Below, piece by piece: positions 37,785-49,628 of a stretch of 64,000 bases of DNA; positions within the stretch are counted from its first letter, which is position 1; every line of letters starts with the position of its first letter. A program made the position numbers and the translations under genes. Below the pieces are notes generated by a model, which saw nothing but the letters and a program-made list of their open reading frames with translations, did not search any database and was not told the DNA's origin. The stretch lies in NCBI GenBank assembly GCA_947561395.2, contig OX387183.1, positions 2,241,883 to 2,305,882 on the forward strand. The letters run 5' to 3'. The DNA is from Buxus sempervirens. Lineage: Eukaryota; Streptophyta; Magnoliopsida; Buxales; Buxaceae.

Positions 37785-40612
37785 TGTAGACACCCCAAAA
37801 TTGCACGATTTTCGATAAATCTCGAAGGAGAGAAATATTTTATTGGAATTTTCAATTCTTAGCATTGTGTTTGAGATCCTTAACCCATTTGAATCCAAAG
37901 ACGCAAAGGAAAAGGCCTGAATTCAATCTTTTATGCAAATTCAAACTTTTTCGGGTTGAATTTTGTTGACTTTTGACCCAAAAAAATGAAATATTTTTTT
38001 TAAGCAAGATTTAAAGATAATTTTTCCCGGTAATCAAGTTTTTAGCAATGTTATTGCATAAATGAATTTTTTGAGATTTTAAATCTTGACGAATACCTTG
38101 GTATTAACATGTTGAATCTTTTTATTGGACCTAAAAAATCAGAATTTAGCCTGGAACTGGAAAGTTGACTTTTTATTCACTTGGAATTTGGGTCTGGAAC
38201 TATTTTTAATGGATTCAAATGGGGGGGGGGGGGGTGTTTGCTTATTTTCTTAAACGATATTACATATAAATAAGCCTGGCCTGTGCAGTTAAGGCTCAAA
38301 CCAACCAAAAATGTGCTGATCGTAGCATATGTGCGGTTTTGGTTAATTTGGTCTGAACAGTCCTGTGTGTGCGGTTTCGATCGTGCATACAATGCGGTTT
38401 GTGTTCATGCTTCTTGTGTGAGCTGCCACGTGGCTTCTAGAAGCTTTGGCCGTTCGGCCACGTCGACAGCAATCATGACGAGCGTAACTGAATTGGAACC
38501 GCTTTGGATGTGCGGTGGAGGTAAATTTGCATAGAAACCGCACATATAGTGACGGTTCTGTGGAAACCGCACTGTGTATGCGGTTTTGGTTGTTTCGAGG
38601 ATTTGCGAAATGGCTCGATCTCTGAGCCTTATTTACGCATATTACCTCTCTCTCAGGGACTTGAACTCCCTATTTGAGCCTCCGAAACTTGCGAAATTAC
38701 TCCAATTCAAGCCTTTAAGGAGAATTGGAATAATCTAGAAGAGCTTTTAGGCATACCCTTGGGACTTTTCTACCCTTGGCTTTGCCTATAAATAGAGGGG
38801 TCCTCCTCTTGCAAAAGGCTGATAATTTGAGGCTTAGAAGCTTTGCAAGAAGAAGGGAAATTCTGCTGGATTGTCTACTAAAGGCCCAAGCTACTAAAGG
38901 TAAAACTCCATTTGGTTTTCTTGCTTCCTATTTACATTTCCAACTCCCATCTTCTACCTTTCTGTAGTGTAAGGCCCTGGATATTTCTTTGAAGCCCCAA
39001 ACCTCTTCCAAAGTACCTGGGAATCCTCTCTAGCCGTAAAACGTGAAGAAAGAGCCTGGGGAAAAGGAAGATGGAATGGATCCTCTAGGCATAGAACCCA
39101 TTTTGAATGGCATATTGATATTATTTTGAGCATGTTTTTCTAAGCTGATTGTGTTTGGAATCTGGAGAAAACATTATGATCAATGCTCTTGGTAGCATTT
39201 GATCTTTGTCGTCTCCTAAAAATGTGGTTTCCACACTATCACACACTTTTCACTATCTTCATCAAATAGGCTAGATCTTGGACCTTCCATGTTCAATATG
39301 GAAAATCTGAGATCCTAGGCCTTAGAATGAACTTTTAGGACTTCATGAGTTGTTTTTCATGATTTTAAGTTGTTTTGGTTGAATCCACTTGCACACATGC
39401 ACTGATTTTGGCTTTTTATTAAAAAATCTTCAAAACAGGGCAGCATCTGTGGCCTGTCTTAGAATGCTCATAACTTCATCCTCCGGATGAATTTTTGAGT
39501 GATTCCAAAGACCTGTGATAGATGGAATGGCATAATTTATATCTGGAAAATTTAGCTCATTTTTATGGAGCCATTTTTTGACACCATTTGTTCAAAGTTT
39601 GTAAGTCAGTTCAGCCCAAATTGCTGAACTTGCCGCTTTGATGGTGCACCATTTGCACAATTTTAATCCGTTTCAAGTGATTTTAATTTCTGAGTTTTCC
39701 TTGAGAAGTCTATTTGCATTTCCAACTGGTTTCAGCAGATTTTGATCCGATTTGTGACTTGTGTGCTTGATGGACTCAGAGTTGCTCGCTGGCATAGTCC
39801 AGAGCTAATCTGTGGTCTTCTAGGCATGTTCAAGAGAGCACACAAGCCACATCTGGATGGAGTTTGGTGTGAGGTTTATCTCTTTGGAAAGGTGGCACCA
39901 CATGCTTCATCCATGTAAAGTTTCATGAATTTTTATAGAGCCAAACTCCACGAATAAGGTTTTGAAAATGCCTACTCACCACTTTTTCCGAGTTATAACA
40001 GCAGATTTCAGATGTGGATTTCCCTCTCGTTTTAAATTGGATTGAGCTGAATTTTTTACTGTATACTCTACTATATACCAGTTTTCAAATGGTTTTGGTT
40101 TTTATTGGATTTGGATTTAAATTGAGTGAGTTGTGGTTAATCGAAGCTTTCAAGTTCTTTTGGTTTGATTTTTCTAGATTTGCCTTGGCTTGATTTTCTT
40201 CAAACTTGACTTAGATATTCCTTCGCTCATGAAATTCTGAAGTGATATATCCATGAGAAGTGTCCAAGTTCATTGGATTACTCATTTGGAATAATCACAT
40301 ACATTTTGCTTATTTTAAGCATCTCTTGTTTAATTTTTTATTAGCAAACAATCCTTAGCATAAGCAAGCATGTGGCAACTGTCTTAGACGGATGAGTGGG
40401 GGTGCCTAACACCTTCCGGACTCATAAATAATTACCCTTACCTGATCTCTGGATTTTTTTCCTTGTATTAGAGCCACTTTGGTCTATTTGGCTTTTATGA
40501 ACCCTTTGGTGTCCATTCACACCTTAACTTGGATGGTGGCGACTCTTTATTTTTATCGATCCCCGCGTGACGATATCGGAAGTCATCCCAGGTGACATTT
40601 CCATGTCTCACA
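37785..40612 (+). repeat. 3' LTR of Tat element 2
   Basis: 2828 bp from TGTAGACACCCC to TGTCTCACA, followed by the GCTGA target duplication. Very similar to 25987-28865 along its length, slightly shorter because the hairpin region is smaller. Confidence 0.92.
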
Positions 40613-40617
40613 GCTGA

Positions 40618-41375
40618 CCATCCCATCATCTAATCATGGGCAACTAAGCTCATTCCTTTTACAACTCATCTAAAGATGGAATTTAAAATGGGATTTTAGT
40701 ACTTGTAGCTCCTGCCTTGAACGATTTTTCTGCAAAATCATTTGCCATTTTCGGCAGCTGGTTGAACTAAGTACTCAACTCAAGTGCAAGATTAATTTTA
40801 GGAAACAATTGTCTTAACAAAAATACTAATTAGAAGTTAGACCAACTAATTCCTGCAAAACCATTTTGGAGAAATGGGGAGTTGATTGTGTCTAGAGAAT
40901 CAGAATTTTAGTGAAACGCTTCATTAGGAATTGCTTGTTAAATATGTTTGACAGACAGTAAATGTGCATTACTAAATCACTTCTAAGCTCAAGAATCACT
41001 TCCAAGGTCCAAATGAAGGGGGAAGAATTAGTTCCATGCCAGATAAAAGAACGGAAGGGGAAGAAAGAAACTAAACTAAACCGACAATCTTGAACTTGAA
41101 ACTGTAAATTTGATCATACTCAGCTGAATAAAGGGGGAAGAATTAGTTCATTTCTTTTTGGTCTCTTTAGAAACAAGTGGAACATTTTAATCTATTCTTA
41201 ACAAAATCCGATTGCACAGTTCCACCATTTAACATTTTTTTCCTGCTTTCTTGAAGCTAGCCTATTTTATGGACGGAGATATGTTCTTTTGAGTTTAAAT
41301 AGGAATGAGGCAAGGTGGCATCTTGTATTAAAGTTTAAAATCATATTTTGTGTGTGAATGTTATGTGCCTTAGGC
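40618..41375 (+). other. MULE interior upstream of the Ulp1-like gene
   Basis: Continuation of the MULE after the Tat insertion. AT-rich, no recognised coding sequence. It ends with CCTTAG at 41373, a plausible splice acceptor just before the first coding exon, so an upstream exon or promoter may lie here or across the Tat insertion. Confidence 0.45.
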
Positions 41376-43436
41376 ATGGATTTTGCATGGGATAAGGAGC
41401 GGGCAGATGATGTCACTCACGTGCCGATAGATATAGATCCGGTAAGGCACGCCATTGCATTATTTCTTTTATTTTACAAATTCTTCTATACATCTCCTTT
41501 CATCAATATGTTTTCATTGTCATAGGTATTACGAGGTCATATTGTTCATATGATTGGCTTTGCCCGTGACTTCACACGGCATTGTACCGACTTTGCCGCC
41601 TCTTTAAGCCACTCCCAGCCACATCTACCACCTCCAGATGTCGAGCCCGACCGGCCTTCTTGTGATGATGTGCCTCCTCCACCACCTCCAGATGCCGAGC
41701 TCGACCGGCCTTCTTGTGATGATGTGCCTCCTCCACCACCTCCAGATGCCGAGCCCAACCGGCCTTCTTGTGATGATGTGCCTCCTCCACCACCTCTAGA
41801 TGCCGATGGCATGGTTGATGCACACCCAGATTTTCCATCGCCTCCTTTTGCTGGAAGTGTACCACATGATAAACCCGCTACTACATCTGAGGGTCCAAGT
41901 ACTATGCAGTCTTGTCCCAGAGGTAGAGGGAAGCGAGTAAAGCACATTGCACAGAAATTGAGGTCACCCTTTGTTGAGACGCATAGATTCCCCCCATTAC
42001 CTGAACCAGAGACAAAAGCGTGGATGTATGCCATGACAGGGGGGTCGCCGATGTAAGTATATATCTTCTGTGATTAACAGTAATTAAGAGATTTACACCA
42101 TTCAATATTGTGTTCATAGTTGGTTATTGTTTTTTTTTTTTGGCCTTATAAGTGGAATTGACGCATGCAGGGAAAAACTTGTTGATTTCGATGTTTGCTA
42201 TGCGACTCGGGGAGAGCTAGTTGGTCTTTTTCCATGAGGAAGGATTAGCGACCTGGTAAGTTTTTTGTATTGAAAATTGTATCATTTGTTTTAGGTTACA
42301 ATGGTACTTGGATTAGTTTTCTCACTAAGGTGACTGTGGAATAGGTTATGCACATGTATGTGATTGCCCGTGTCAAATCTACGCGGGATCATGCATCAAC
42401 TATCTGTCGTCACTATATTACACCCTACACATCTGTATGTATACAGGATTGTATGTTAGTACTCTTACAATAAATAATTATCAATGCATATGGAGTACTA
42501 CAGCGGACTAATATATTATACTTGTGATTTACAGGGTGCAACCCTAAAAGGAACATTGACTGTAGAAGATGGTGTACAAAGTCAATTTTCATGAGATGTT
42601 CTAGGATGTAGTTTGCTTCGATGTCATATGGTATGATAAACTTCGAATATTTTATTACTCTCACTTACATAATTATTAACGCATAGTACACCTTGTATTG
42701 TCATTTGATAGGTTTTCCTACCGATCTTGAGGAGGAGCCATTGGTTCTTGGTTGTTTTGAACATCAAGGAGCAACGGGTCAAAGTGCTAGATTCGATACC
42801 GAAGAATCGGCCTAATGATTATCGTGCTGTATCAATGAAATTGGTATGTAAAGAACTATATAGTTTCAATGTATTATATAATTTGATATTGAATGGTTCA
42901 ATTTTCATTGCAGACAAAGTTTTTTGCAAAAGTCTTTGAGGAGCTTAAACCTGGCTGTGACAAAAGAGTGCAGGAGTGGTCACTGCTGCCTGTGTCCGTG
43001 CCCTGTCAAAGTAGTTCATAAGTTCCCAACTTTATCACTCATATGTTACCATAAGTTACATGAGCATAGATATGATATTAGATAATGCCCTTAGGTTGCT
43101 TATTTGGTTATTTCCATTGACCCCCAATAACACCCGTATTTTCTAGTTATTTGCCATGTCTACCTTGTCCTGATGTCTTCCATTTGTTGTGTAGTGACGA
43201 TTGTGGTGTATTTGTAATGAAGTTCATGGAATATTGGGATGGGCATCAATTGTCGACTAGGTTTGGGCAGGCAAGTATATATTTTCATATGCAACTTGAT
43301 GTGGTTAAGACTTACACATTTTTTTATAGCAAGTGTTTCATTTAAATTGTAATAGGAAAATATTGGACACTTTCGGAAGGAATTGTTAGCATACCTGATG
43401 CTCCACCCTGCAAACGAAATCAAGTACCTGTACTAA
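41376..43436 (+). pseudogene. Ulp1-type cysteine protease (C48-like) of the MULE, decayed
   Basis: Exon reading: 41376-41441 (MDFAWDKERADDVTHVPIDI), 41526-42052 with proline-rich repeats, 42153-42255 (GIDACREKLVDFDVCYATRG), 42345-42434, 42535-42630, 42712-42843, 42914 to about 43007, about 43194-43268, and a last exon ending in ANEIKYLY at 43436. The Ulp1 signature is present: catalytic His in RRSHWFLVVLNIKEQRVKVL with the Asp in LDSIPKN, a Gln in VPCQ, and the nucleophile in DDCGVFVMKFMEYW (Cys codon 43202-43204). The Ulp1 family cleaves SUMO-type conjugates; plant MULEs of the Kaonashi type carry such domains. In-frame TGA codons at 42235-42237 and 42592-42594 and an unclear splice before the Cys exon indicate decay. 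One intron appears to use a GC donor (CAG/GCAAGT at 43266). Confidence 0.8.
41637..41800 (+). repeat. 54-bp coding minisatellite in the Ulp1-like gene
   Basis: Three in-frame units of 54 bp encode the 18-residue unit DAEPDRPSCDDVPPPPPP with small changes (DVEP, DAEL, DAEPN). A fourth partial unit follows (LDADG). It forms a proline-rich linker before the protease part. Confidence 0.9.
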
Positions 43437-43734
43437 TTGAGAAGCTTAAACCTTCCCGATTCAGCAGTTCTTTCTCTAGGTCCTGCTCAAGTGTTCCAAC
43501 ATGGTTATGCTGATAATTTTTTCCATTCACTATCCTTGCTATTTTTCTGTTTGAACTTTTTACGAGTTGTAATAAATTATTTTACAATTACTAAGGGTTC
43601 CAAGGGCAAAAAGCAATCCATTGGCCTCGGTTCCTTTTAAATTTTTATGATATTGAATGAAATTTTATTAGTGTTTATCCCGAGTCAGCAGTTTGCGATT
43701 ACATGTTTATCCAAAGTCAGCAGTGATCTCAAAA

Positions 43735-44250
43735 CTAGCTCGTGTCTAACAGATCCTTAGCTAGAGTCCCACGTATCCTTAGTTCGAGTCCCACGTCTCC
43801 TTAGTCCCATGTAAAATAGCTCGACTCCCACGTATACTTAGCTCGAGTCCCATGTAAGATAGCTCGAGTCCAACGTATCCTTAGCTCAAGTCCCACGTAA
43901 AATAGCTCGAGTCCCATGTATACTTAGCTTGAGTCCTGAGTATCCTTAGCTCGAGTCCCGCGTAAAATAGCTCGAGTCCTACGTATCCTTAGCTCGAGTC
44001 CAACGTATCCTTAGCGTGAGTCCCACGTAAAATAACTCGAGTCCCGCGTATCCTTAGCTCGAGTCCCACATAAAATAGCTTGAGTCCCGCGTATCCTTAG
44101 CTCGAGTCCCGCGTAAAATAGCTCGAGTCCCACGTATCCTTAGCTCGAGTCCCATGTAAGATAGCTCGAGTCCAACGTATCCGTAGCTCGAGTCCTGCGT
44201 AAAATAACTCGAGTCCCACTTATCGTTAGCTCGAGTCCCACGTAAAATAC
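43735..44250. repeat. CTCGAGTCC minisatellite
   Basis: More than twenty tandem units of about 21-22 bp alternate between AGCTCGAGTCCCACGTATCC and AGCTCGAGTCCCACGTAAAA forms. They lie between the Ulp1-like gene and the GRF gene. The unit resembles the 5' coding end of the GRF gene (GCTTGAGTCCCATGTCC at 44490). Confidence 0.92.
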
Positions 44251-44455
44251 TAATAAAAGTCCTATGTTGGTGTACTTGAGTCGTACGTCAAGTACGGTCG
44301 AGTCCTTAGTAAATAGGTCAAGTCCCCTCATATTTTTGGCACTCGCATCTCCTAATACAACCAACGTGTTTCACGTGGGCCTGCCTTCCGAATTGTTTAT
44401 AAATACGAGTGTTTCAAGCGAGTCAATTATGCGCTACACTTTGTGCGAAGGAAGA

Positions 44456-45127
44456 ATGGAAGTTTTGCCAAAGGCTACCGATCCTCACGCTTGAGTCCCA
44501 TGTCCATGCGGGAAAGGGATGCTTAAAAGAAAACTCTCCCACACCTCACGTAATCCAGGGCGCTATTTTTTCACTTGTCCATCATCTGTAAGTATGCACT
44601 TTTACGAATCTGGCCATTCAACTATTATAAGATTGTCTAAATTAAATGAATTATTTCTTACAGGGCAATGGTGGGAATGGATGTGGGTATTTTGTTTGGT
44701 GCGATGAATTATTTCTGTGTGAATGTGGGAGGGGACCATGCCATGTATTAACCGCAAAAACTCCAACAAACAAAGGGAGAAGATTTTACAGATGTCTTTT
44801 TGAAGTATGTGTGGAGTTGTATAGCACTCGAATACGTTCCTCCCACATGAGTTATTTTGCAAAATAGGGACTTCCTAATTGAGCTTCATGTCATTGTATT
44901 TCTAGGGCGAACAAAGCTGCCATTTCTTCTCCTGGTTGAACGAAGGTGGGGTAGAAAAGGGTGAATCATTGAATTCATGCGATGTAGAAAACGCTGAACA
45001 AAGACAGCCAAGGGCATGGGAACTAGAACGACGGCTATTGCAGGAGGAGCGTGACCATGCGAGAAGGATGTCCGACATATACCGTGAGTTGCTTCACGAC
45101 ATTGACAAAGTTAAATTGGACGAATGA
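44456..45127 (+). CDS. tandem GRF-type zinc-finger protein of the MULE
   Basis: Exons: 44456-44587, 44664-44804, 44906-45127, with GT-AG introns in consistent phase. The first finger begins CPCGKGMLKRKLSHTSRNPG and ends GCGYFVW. The second begins CECGRGPC, then TNKGRRFYRC, and ends SCHFFSWLNE after the second intron; these are the C-x-CG, NxGRxFxxC and CxxFxW marks of the GRF domain. The C-terminus (WELERRLLQEERDHARRMSD) is a likely coiled coil. GRF fingers bind nucleic acids in DNA repair proteins and are frequent in MULE-borne genes. A TGA at 44492-44494 separates the ATG at 44456 from the first finger, so either a hidden upstream exon supplies the start or the gene is lightly decayed. Confidence 0.75.
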
Positions 45128-45652
45128 GTTGGTTTACAGGTGATTAAGATGCATGTTTGGTGTGGTTATCGTTGAGTTTTGGTTAAAAAGTGCTACTAAA
45201 AGTAGTTTTATTTGGTCAGACAATTTCCTAGTAAATATTATGTAATATGTAACTAAAGACCATGGATGAGAACCTAAAAGTAGTTTTATTTCCATTTTCA
45301 TGAAAAAGAACATTATGTTTGATACGATGTTCACATTCACTAATGGTCTTATGAAAAAGAACTTACATCATATAGTCCCCAAAAAATAAGAATAAAGGAA
45401 AAAGTGAAAATGGAGGCCTCAATCACTCTTCATTGGTTAACTGTAATTAATGAGTAGAGCTGGTGATAAATCTTATACTTGTTGAAATTATGAGGAGCCT
45501 GTTAGCCATGGGTGTAAACTATTTCCCAACATTTAGGAAGCAAAAACTAGAGCACATGAAGCAAGAACTACCAACAAAACATCTAGTGTTTCACAAAGCC
45601 AGTGTTCTTCTCAGCCTTTCCCAAAATTGTGAAAACGCTATCCCTGTATAAG
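45128..45652. other. MULE interior, non-coding, with a fragment repeated at 47.5 kb
   Basis: AT-rich. TTCACAAAGCCAGTGTTCTT at 45590-45609 recurs at 47510-47529. On the minus strand it continues from the captured anthranilate synthase exon. Confidence 0.45.
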
Positions 45653-45715
45653 TCCACCACTGTATGGCCCACGCCTTGTGACTTCCATTTGATCAATCAA
45701 CTCCATTGCTTTTAC
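45653..45715 (-). pseudogene. captured exon of anthranilate synthase alpha (TrpE/ASA type)
   Basis: On the minus strand a splice acceptor (GATACAG) is followed by 21 codons: VKAMELIDQMEVTRRGPYSG and a final Gly. This is the conserved segment of plant anthranilate synthase alpha (chorismate to anthranilate, tryptophan pathway), just before the FGG block. The match stops exactly after 63 nt. Intron-like sequence lies upstream, so genomic DNA rather than cDNA was captured. Gene-fragment capture is a known habit of MULEs (Pack-MULEs). It cannot make enzyme. Confidence 0.8.
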
Positions 45716-47384
45716 CTGTATCACAATTGAAGCTCACATTCAGAAATGCAACAGGTACCACCCAAAAAAAAAACAAAGAAACGCCCTTTCTTTTACCATC
45801 TTAGGATCTCACAACCTCAATACATAACACCAATTTTCAAACAACAAACAATGGAAAACTAGGATCTTGTTCAATGGAACTGAAATCTTGATGAGTCCCA
45901 CCCGTTCAATATCAACAGGAAAGGACTTCCGAATGAGTAATTGATTAGATGAACATAAAGAAACTGCACAAATCTACTTCCATAATAATGTATTTGTCCC
46001 ATTCTCTCTAAAGGCTCTAGAATCAGAAAATTCACTTTACTTGCTGCCAATGATATTTTAATATTTACAAATTTGCAATTGCAAATCAAACGAGGGAAAT
46101 GGGCAAATAATTGAGTCAAACTTTATCCAAAGGATTTATCTTCTTCAGCAATTTTTCTGGGTTTATCTAATGACTCAGACAAAGAAGTTAAAGCCAGGAA
46201 ATTTAACTTCAATATGGACCAAAACCAAATATAAATGGTCTGGCAAATGTGCAAGTATGATGACAAAAAGGAGTAAAACAACAGAATTCTCAGATCTACA
46301 ACCAATCAACCACCTCTTGGACCAGGACATAAAAAAAAATTCTATAATCAATTCATTGGCCGAACCATGGTTCCAAAGACTGTGAAGTAACCTATGAAAT
46401 CATATAGAATAATTTGATGCCCAATAAAATAACTAAATCCCATATAAATTTGTTATTATAGAACTGTTATAAACTCATAATACAAGTGTCTAGTTGAGAT
46501 CATGGCCATCTAGCCATCATCCAAAAATTGTCAGAATCCAACTGTATTACTGGCATTGCTACTAATGGGTGTAAATCAGTGTGGGTCAGTGCCATGGAAA
46601 ATCCAAACCTGGAAAATACCAAAACAACAACGTTTCTATACAGAATTCTAAGTTTTATGTTTCCTGTAGAAATAAATAACCCATCACAAAAACTGGGTAA
46701 ATCCATTATCCAGGAAATTCAGAAGTTATATTAACTCACAATCAATGGCACTACATAATGGTTCATCTGATATTTCGGAATAAAATTTCATCTTTAATAT
46801 TGTTGGAAAAATTCAACCTAGAGACAAGATGAATCAAGAAGGCATGAAAAAATAAATAATAAATAATATAACTCATTTTGCAGGTTACAAATGACCCCAC
46901 TTGATGTATCAAATGCTTTTCAAATGGTAAAGAGCCAGATTTCTAAAAGTGGCAAATGTTCGGCAAACTCCCATCTGTCCATGCATATTTCCACATGACC
47001 GTAATACATGAACAAAATTTCAGTCCAGATAACACTTTCCACATGATAAATAATCATTTCCTAAAATTTAAAATCTTTCTTATAAATGACTCAAAAATAT
47101 TAAAATTCTTTCTTAGTTGTCAACAGAAAACTTTGAGAACAATGGAGGCCACCTCTTGAGCTATTATACTCAAAACAGTTCTGATCATGGGATATGAAAA
47201 ACATGAATTGATATTTATTCAAGAGGTATATAACAAAAAAAATAAATAGATTATGGAAAATTGACCTCTACTCCGTGAAGAAGGGCACTTTGAGAAATGA
47301 AGCCTAGCAACTGAAAAATAGGAAACGGTGAAAGTTCTATGATAAAAATTTGTATATTGAACAAAATGCAAGCAAATTTTATAA
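45716..47384. other. MULE interior, AT-rich, probably captured intronic DNA
   Basis: About 1.7 kb lying between two captured exon-like pieces on the minus strand. No coding segment was recognised. Base composition is typical of plant introns. Confidence 0.4.
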
Positions 47385-47545
47385 TTAAAAGCGAGAGGGA
47401 CCTCTTCATCAAAAAATACGATCGAATGCTGTAAAGCCTTTGTTATATATGAAGGGAACAATTCATGGAGATTTGCAGCCTTTACTCCCAAATGATAACT
47501 TGATGGAGATTTCACAAAGCCAGTGTTCTTCCTCATTTTGCAGCT
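47385..47545 (-). pseudogene. captured gene fragment, possibly a FAD-dependent oxidoreductase
   Basis: On the minus strand KNTGFVKSPSSYHLGVKAAN then LHELFPSYITKALQHSIVFF and DEEVPLAF. This resembles, from memory, the C-terminal part of plastid-type FAD/NAD(P)-binding oxidoreductases (PDE327-like). Homology seems to end near 47385, where AT-rich sequence follows. A second captured host fragment in the same orientation as the anthranilate synthase exon. The identity is tentative. Confidence 0.4.
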
Positions 47546-49628
47546 GGACCTGCATTCACAGATTTCTCATTGACTTAAGTAACTATACAGAACAAAGACG
47601 AAACAAAACCAATTTTGAATGACAAGAACAGTAAACACATGTTAAGTATTTATACAATTCTACTACAATCTCGTTTCTACAAGACTTGGTTCTCGGAACC
47701 AGGTCTAGTGCGGCACATACTGTGCGCGTGTCGGAAACGCCACAAGGGAAAATTCGGAGTCGCCACCGCCTGATGGGGTGCAGGCGGACACCTGGGTGCC
47801 TAATCTTGTCTATTAAGGCTTGGTCTGCGGCTTGAGATTCTAAGTAGGGTTTCAGTTGTGGTCCGGTGAAGTCCGTAGACACCCCGGTCCACCCTGTCGG
47901 GTGACGGGTCCCCTAGGTTTATCCTGGTTTGAATCAGCTCACTTATTTTCTCACCCGATTCCTAAGTCGGTATGCAAACTGGTTAAGTCTGGCGGGACCA
48001 CTTGAGTGGTGTGGGTCTCTTTAATTGCTTTTATCTTGATTAATTAGGTAATCTGAGTTTGGTTGTGTGGGCCCCGTTGGAAGGCCCACGGTGTCCTAGG
48101 TGGGCTTGGTTAAGCCCACATGCCTCTGGTGGGTCTCTGCCTAAGCCTGGGAGGCCCTTTGGACTTAGGTGAAATGAATAGATTTTACTTAGTTTATTTA
48201 AGTTGAAGACTTATGTGATTTCCATGCAACAAGTGGGTCTGCATTGGTTTGCGGGCCCCTGGGTGAGCCCCCACTATGGTTGCCAAAGTATTTCTGGATT
48301 TGTCTTGTTTAATTGGCCAAAGTGAGTTGGACACTGGGCTTGGGGCCCGTAGTCCAAAATTGGGCTTGAAAGCCCAGTTCTCCGAAGTCTAGGGTTTGCA
48401 CCCTTCCTTGGTTCGATTAGTGGGCTTTGGCGGACCCGATAGGCCCTTGCCCTTGGTCTCGGCCAAACCACACATTTCATACATCAATTCACCAATAAGT
48501 TCGGGTAGGCTGCATTGGGTTTGGCTCGCCCGGATTAATCAATTAATTCATTTATTTTGCTTAGGTCACATGCATACATTCCATTGTGTTCATTCGGCTT
48601 GGTGGGCCCCATTGGAAGGCCCACTGGAAATCAAATTGGACCGGGGGTCCAAGTCCTATGTTGGGTTTCCGGGTGACCCGGAAACCCTATTGGTTCATTT
48701 GGTTCGGTTTAGAAATGCCATCCACATCCAGAAACAATCACATAATATACATCACAGAAAATATACAAAACTGACATTTATCAGGGGAGATCGGCTCACT
48801 ATTTTGGGTCCAAGGGGAGGGACCTACGGCCCCTCCTTGCGCCAAGGAATGAGTTGGGCGTGTGCAGAACAACGGGGTTGGGGGTGCGGGGGGGCGAAGC
48901 CCCCCGCGGCAGGGTAAAGGGTATTCCTAATCGGGCCTTGGGCTAAGAGATTGAAGCCTTGAAGCAGCAAAAATGGAGCTGGGTTGGTGGTCTGCATGCA
49001 ATTCAGCATTTAAGAGGGTGCGTTGACCTCAGGCGCTCGGCGTGAGGTCAGCACGAGCTCGATGGAACTGAAAATCAACAAAAAAGGCACCCGGCGCGAG
49101 CAAGGCGCGAGCTCGGCGGGCGCGAGCTCAGTGCCAGCTCGGCGAACACCCCTTTGCGAAGACAACTCTCTGTTTTTTTGGAAAACTCCATGACTGGCTG
49201 GGTTTTTGAGCTCTGTAACACCTCCCGGTGTTCCCCAGACTCCCAGAAGACCTTTAAACATGCATCAAAATTAATCTAACATACTTTGAATCACGACCCA
49301 AGATCCCTTTACAAAAAAAACAAGCCCGACTATTATCAAACAACTACAGACAACTACAGACTAACGGCTCCAGGGGGTAATGGGGGGTGATGGGAGCATG
49401 CAGCAGGCACACAGGCAGGGGGTTGGGGGGAGCATGTTGGCAAGTCTAGCAAATATGCAAAGAAGAAAAAAAAACAATGACGAGCAGAGATCGCATGTGT
49501 GAAAGACAAATTTTTACCTACGCCGGACCGGACCTCCGTGCATGCACGCAACACTCGAAGAAGGGAAGTAGAAAGGGGGGGGGGGTTTATATGGGGTACA
49601 CAGGACATGCTCGAAGCGAGGGAACAGA

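Larger units (their letters stand above)
25987..40612 (+). mobile_element. Tat-lineage LTR retrotransposon 2, gag-only, nested in the MULE
   Basis: 14,626 bp with two LTRs (25987-28865 and 37785-40612), a primer binding site, a long leader, gag, and a polypurine tract. Exact 5-bp target duplication GCTGA at 25982-25986 and 40613-40617. No reverse transcriptase, RNase H or integrase is visible between gag and the 3' LTR, so it looks like a non-autonomous family that would rely on a related element. The two LTRs are alike with scattered differences, implying a moderately young insertion, younger than the MULE. Gag is broken in a few places. Confidence 0.93.

Noticed and set aside
43735-44250. 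CRISPR-like direct repeats
   Set aside because: Units are directly adjacent tandem copies without unique spacers, in a eukaryotic transposon; it is a minisatellite.
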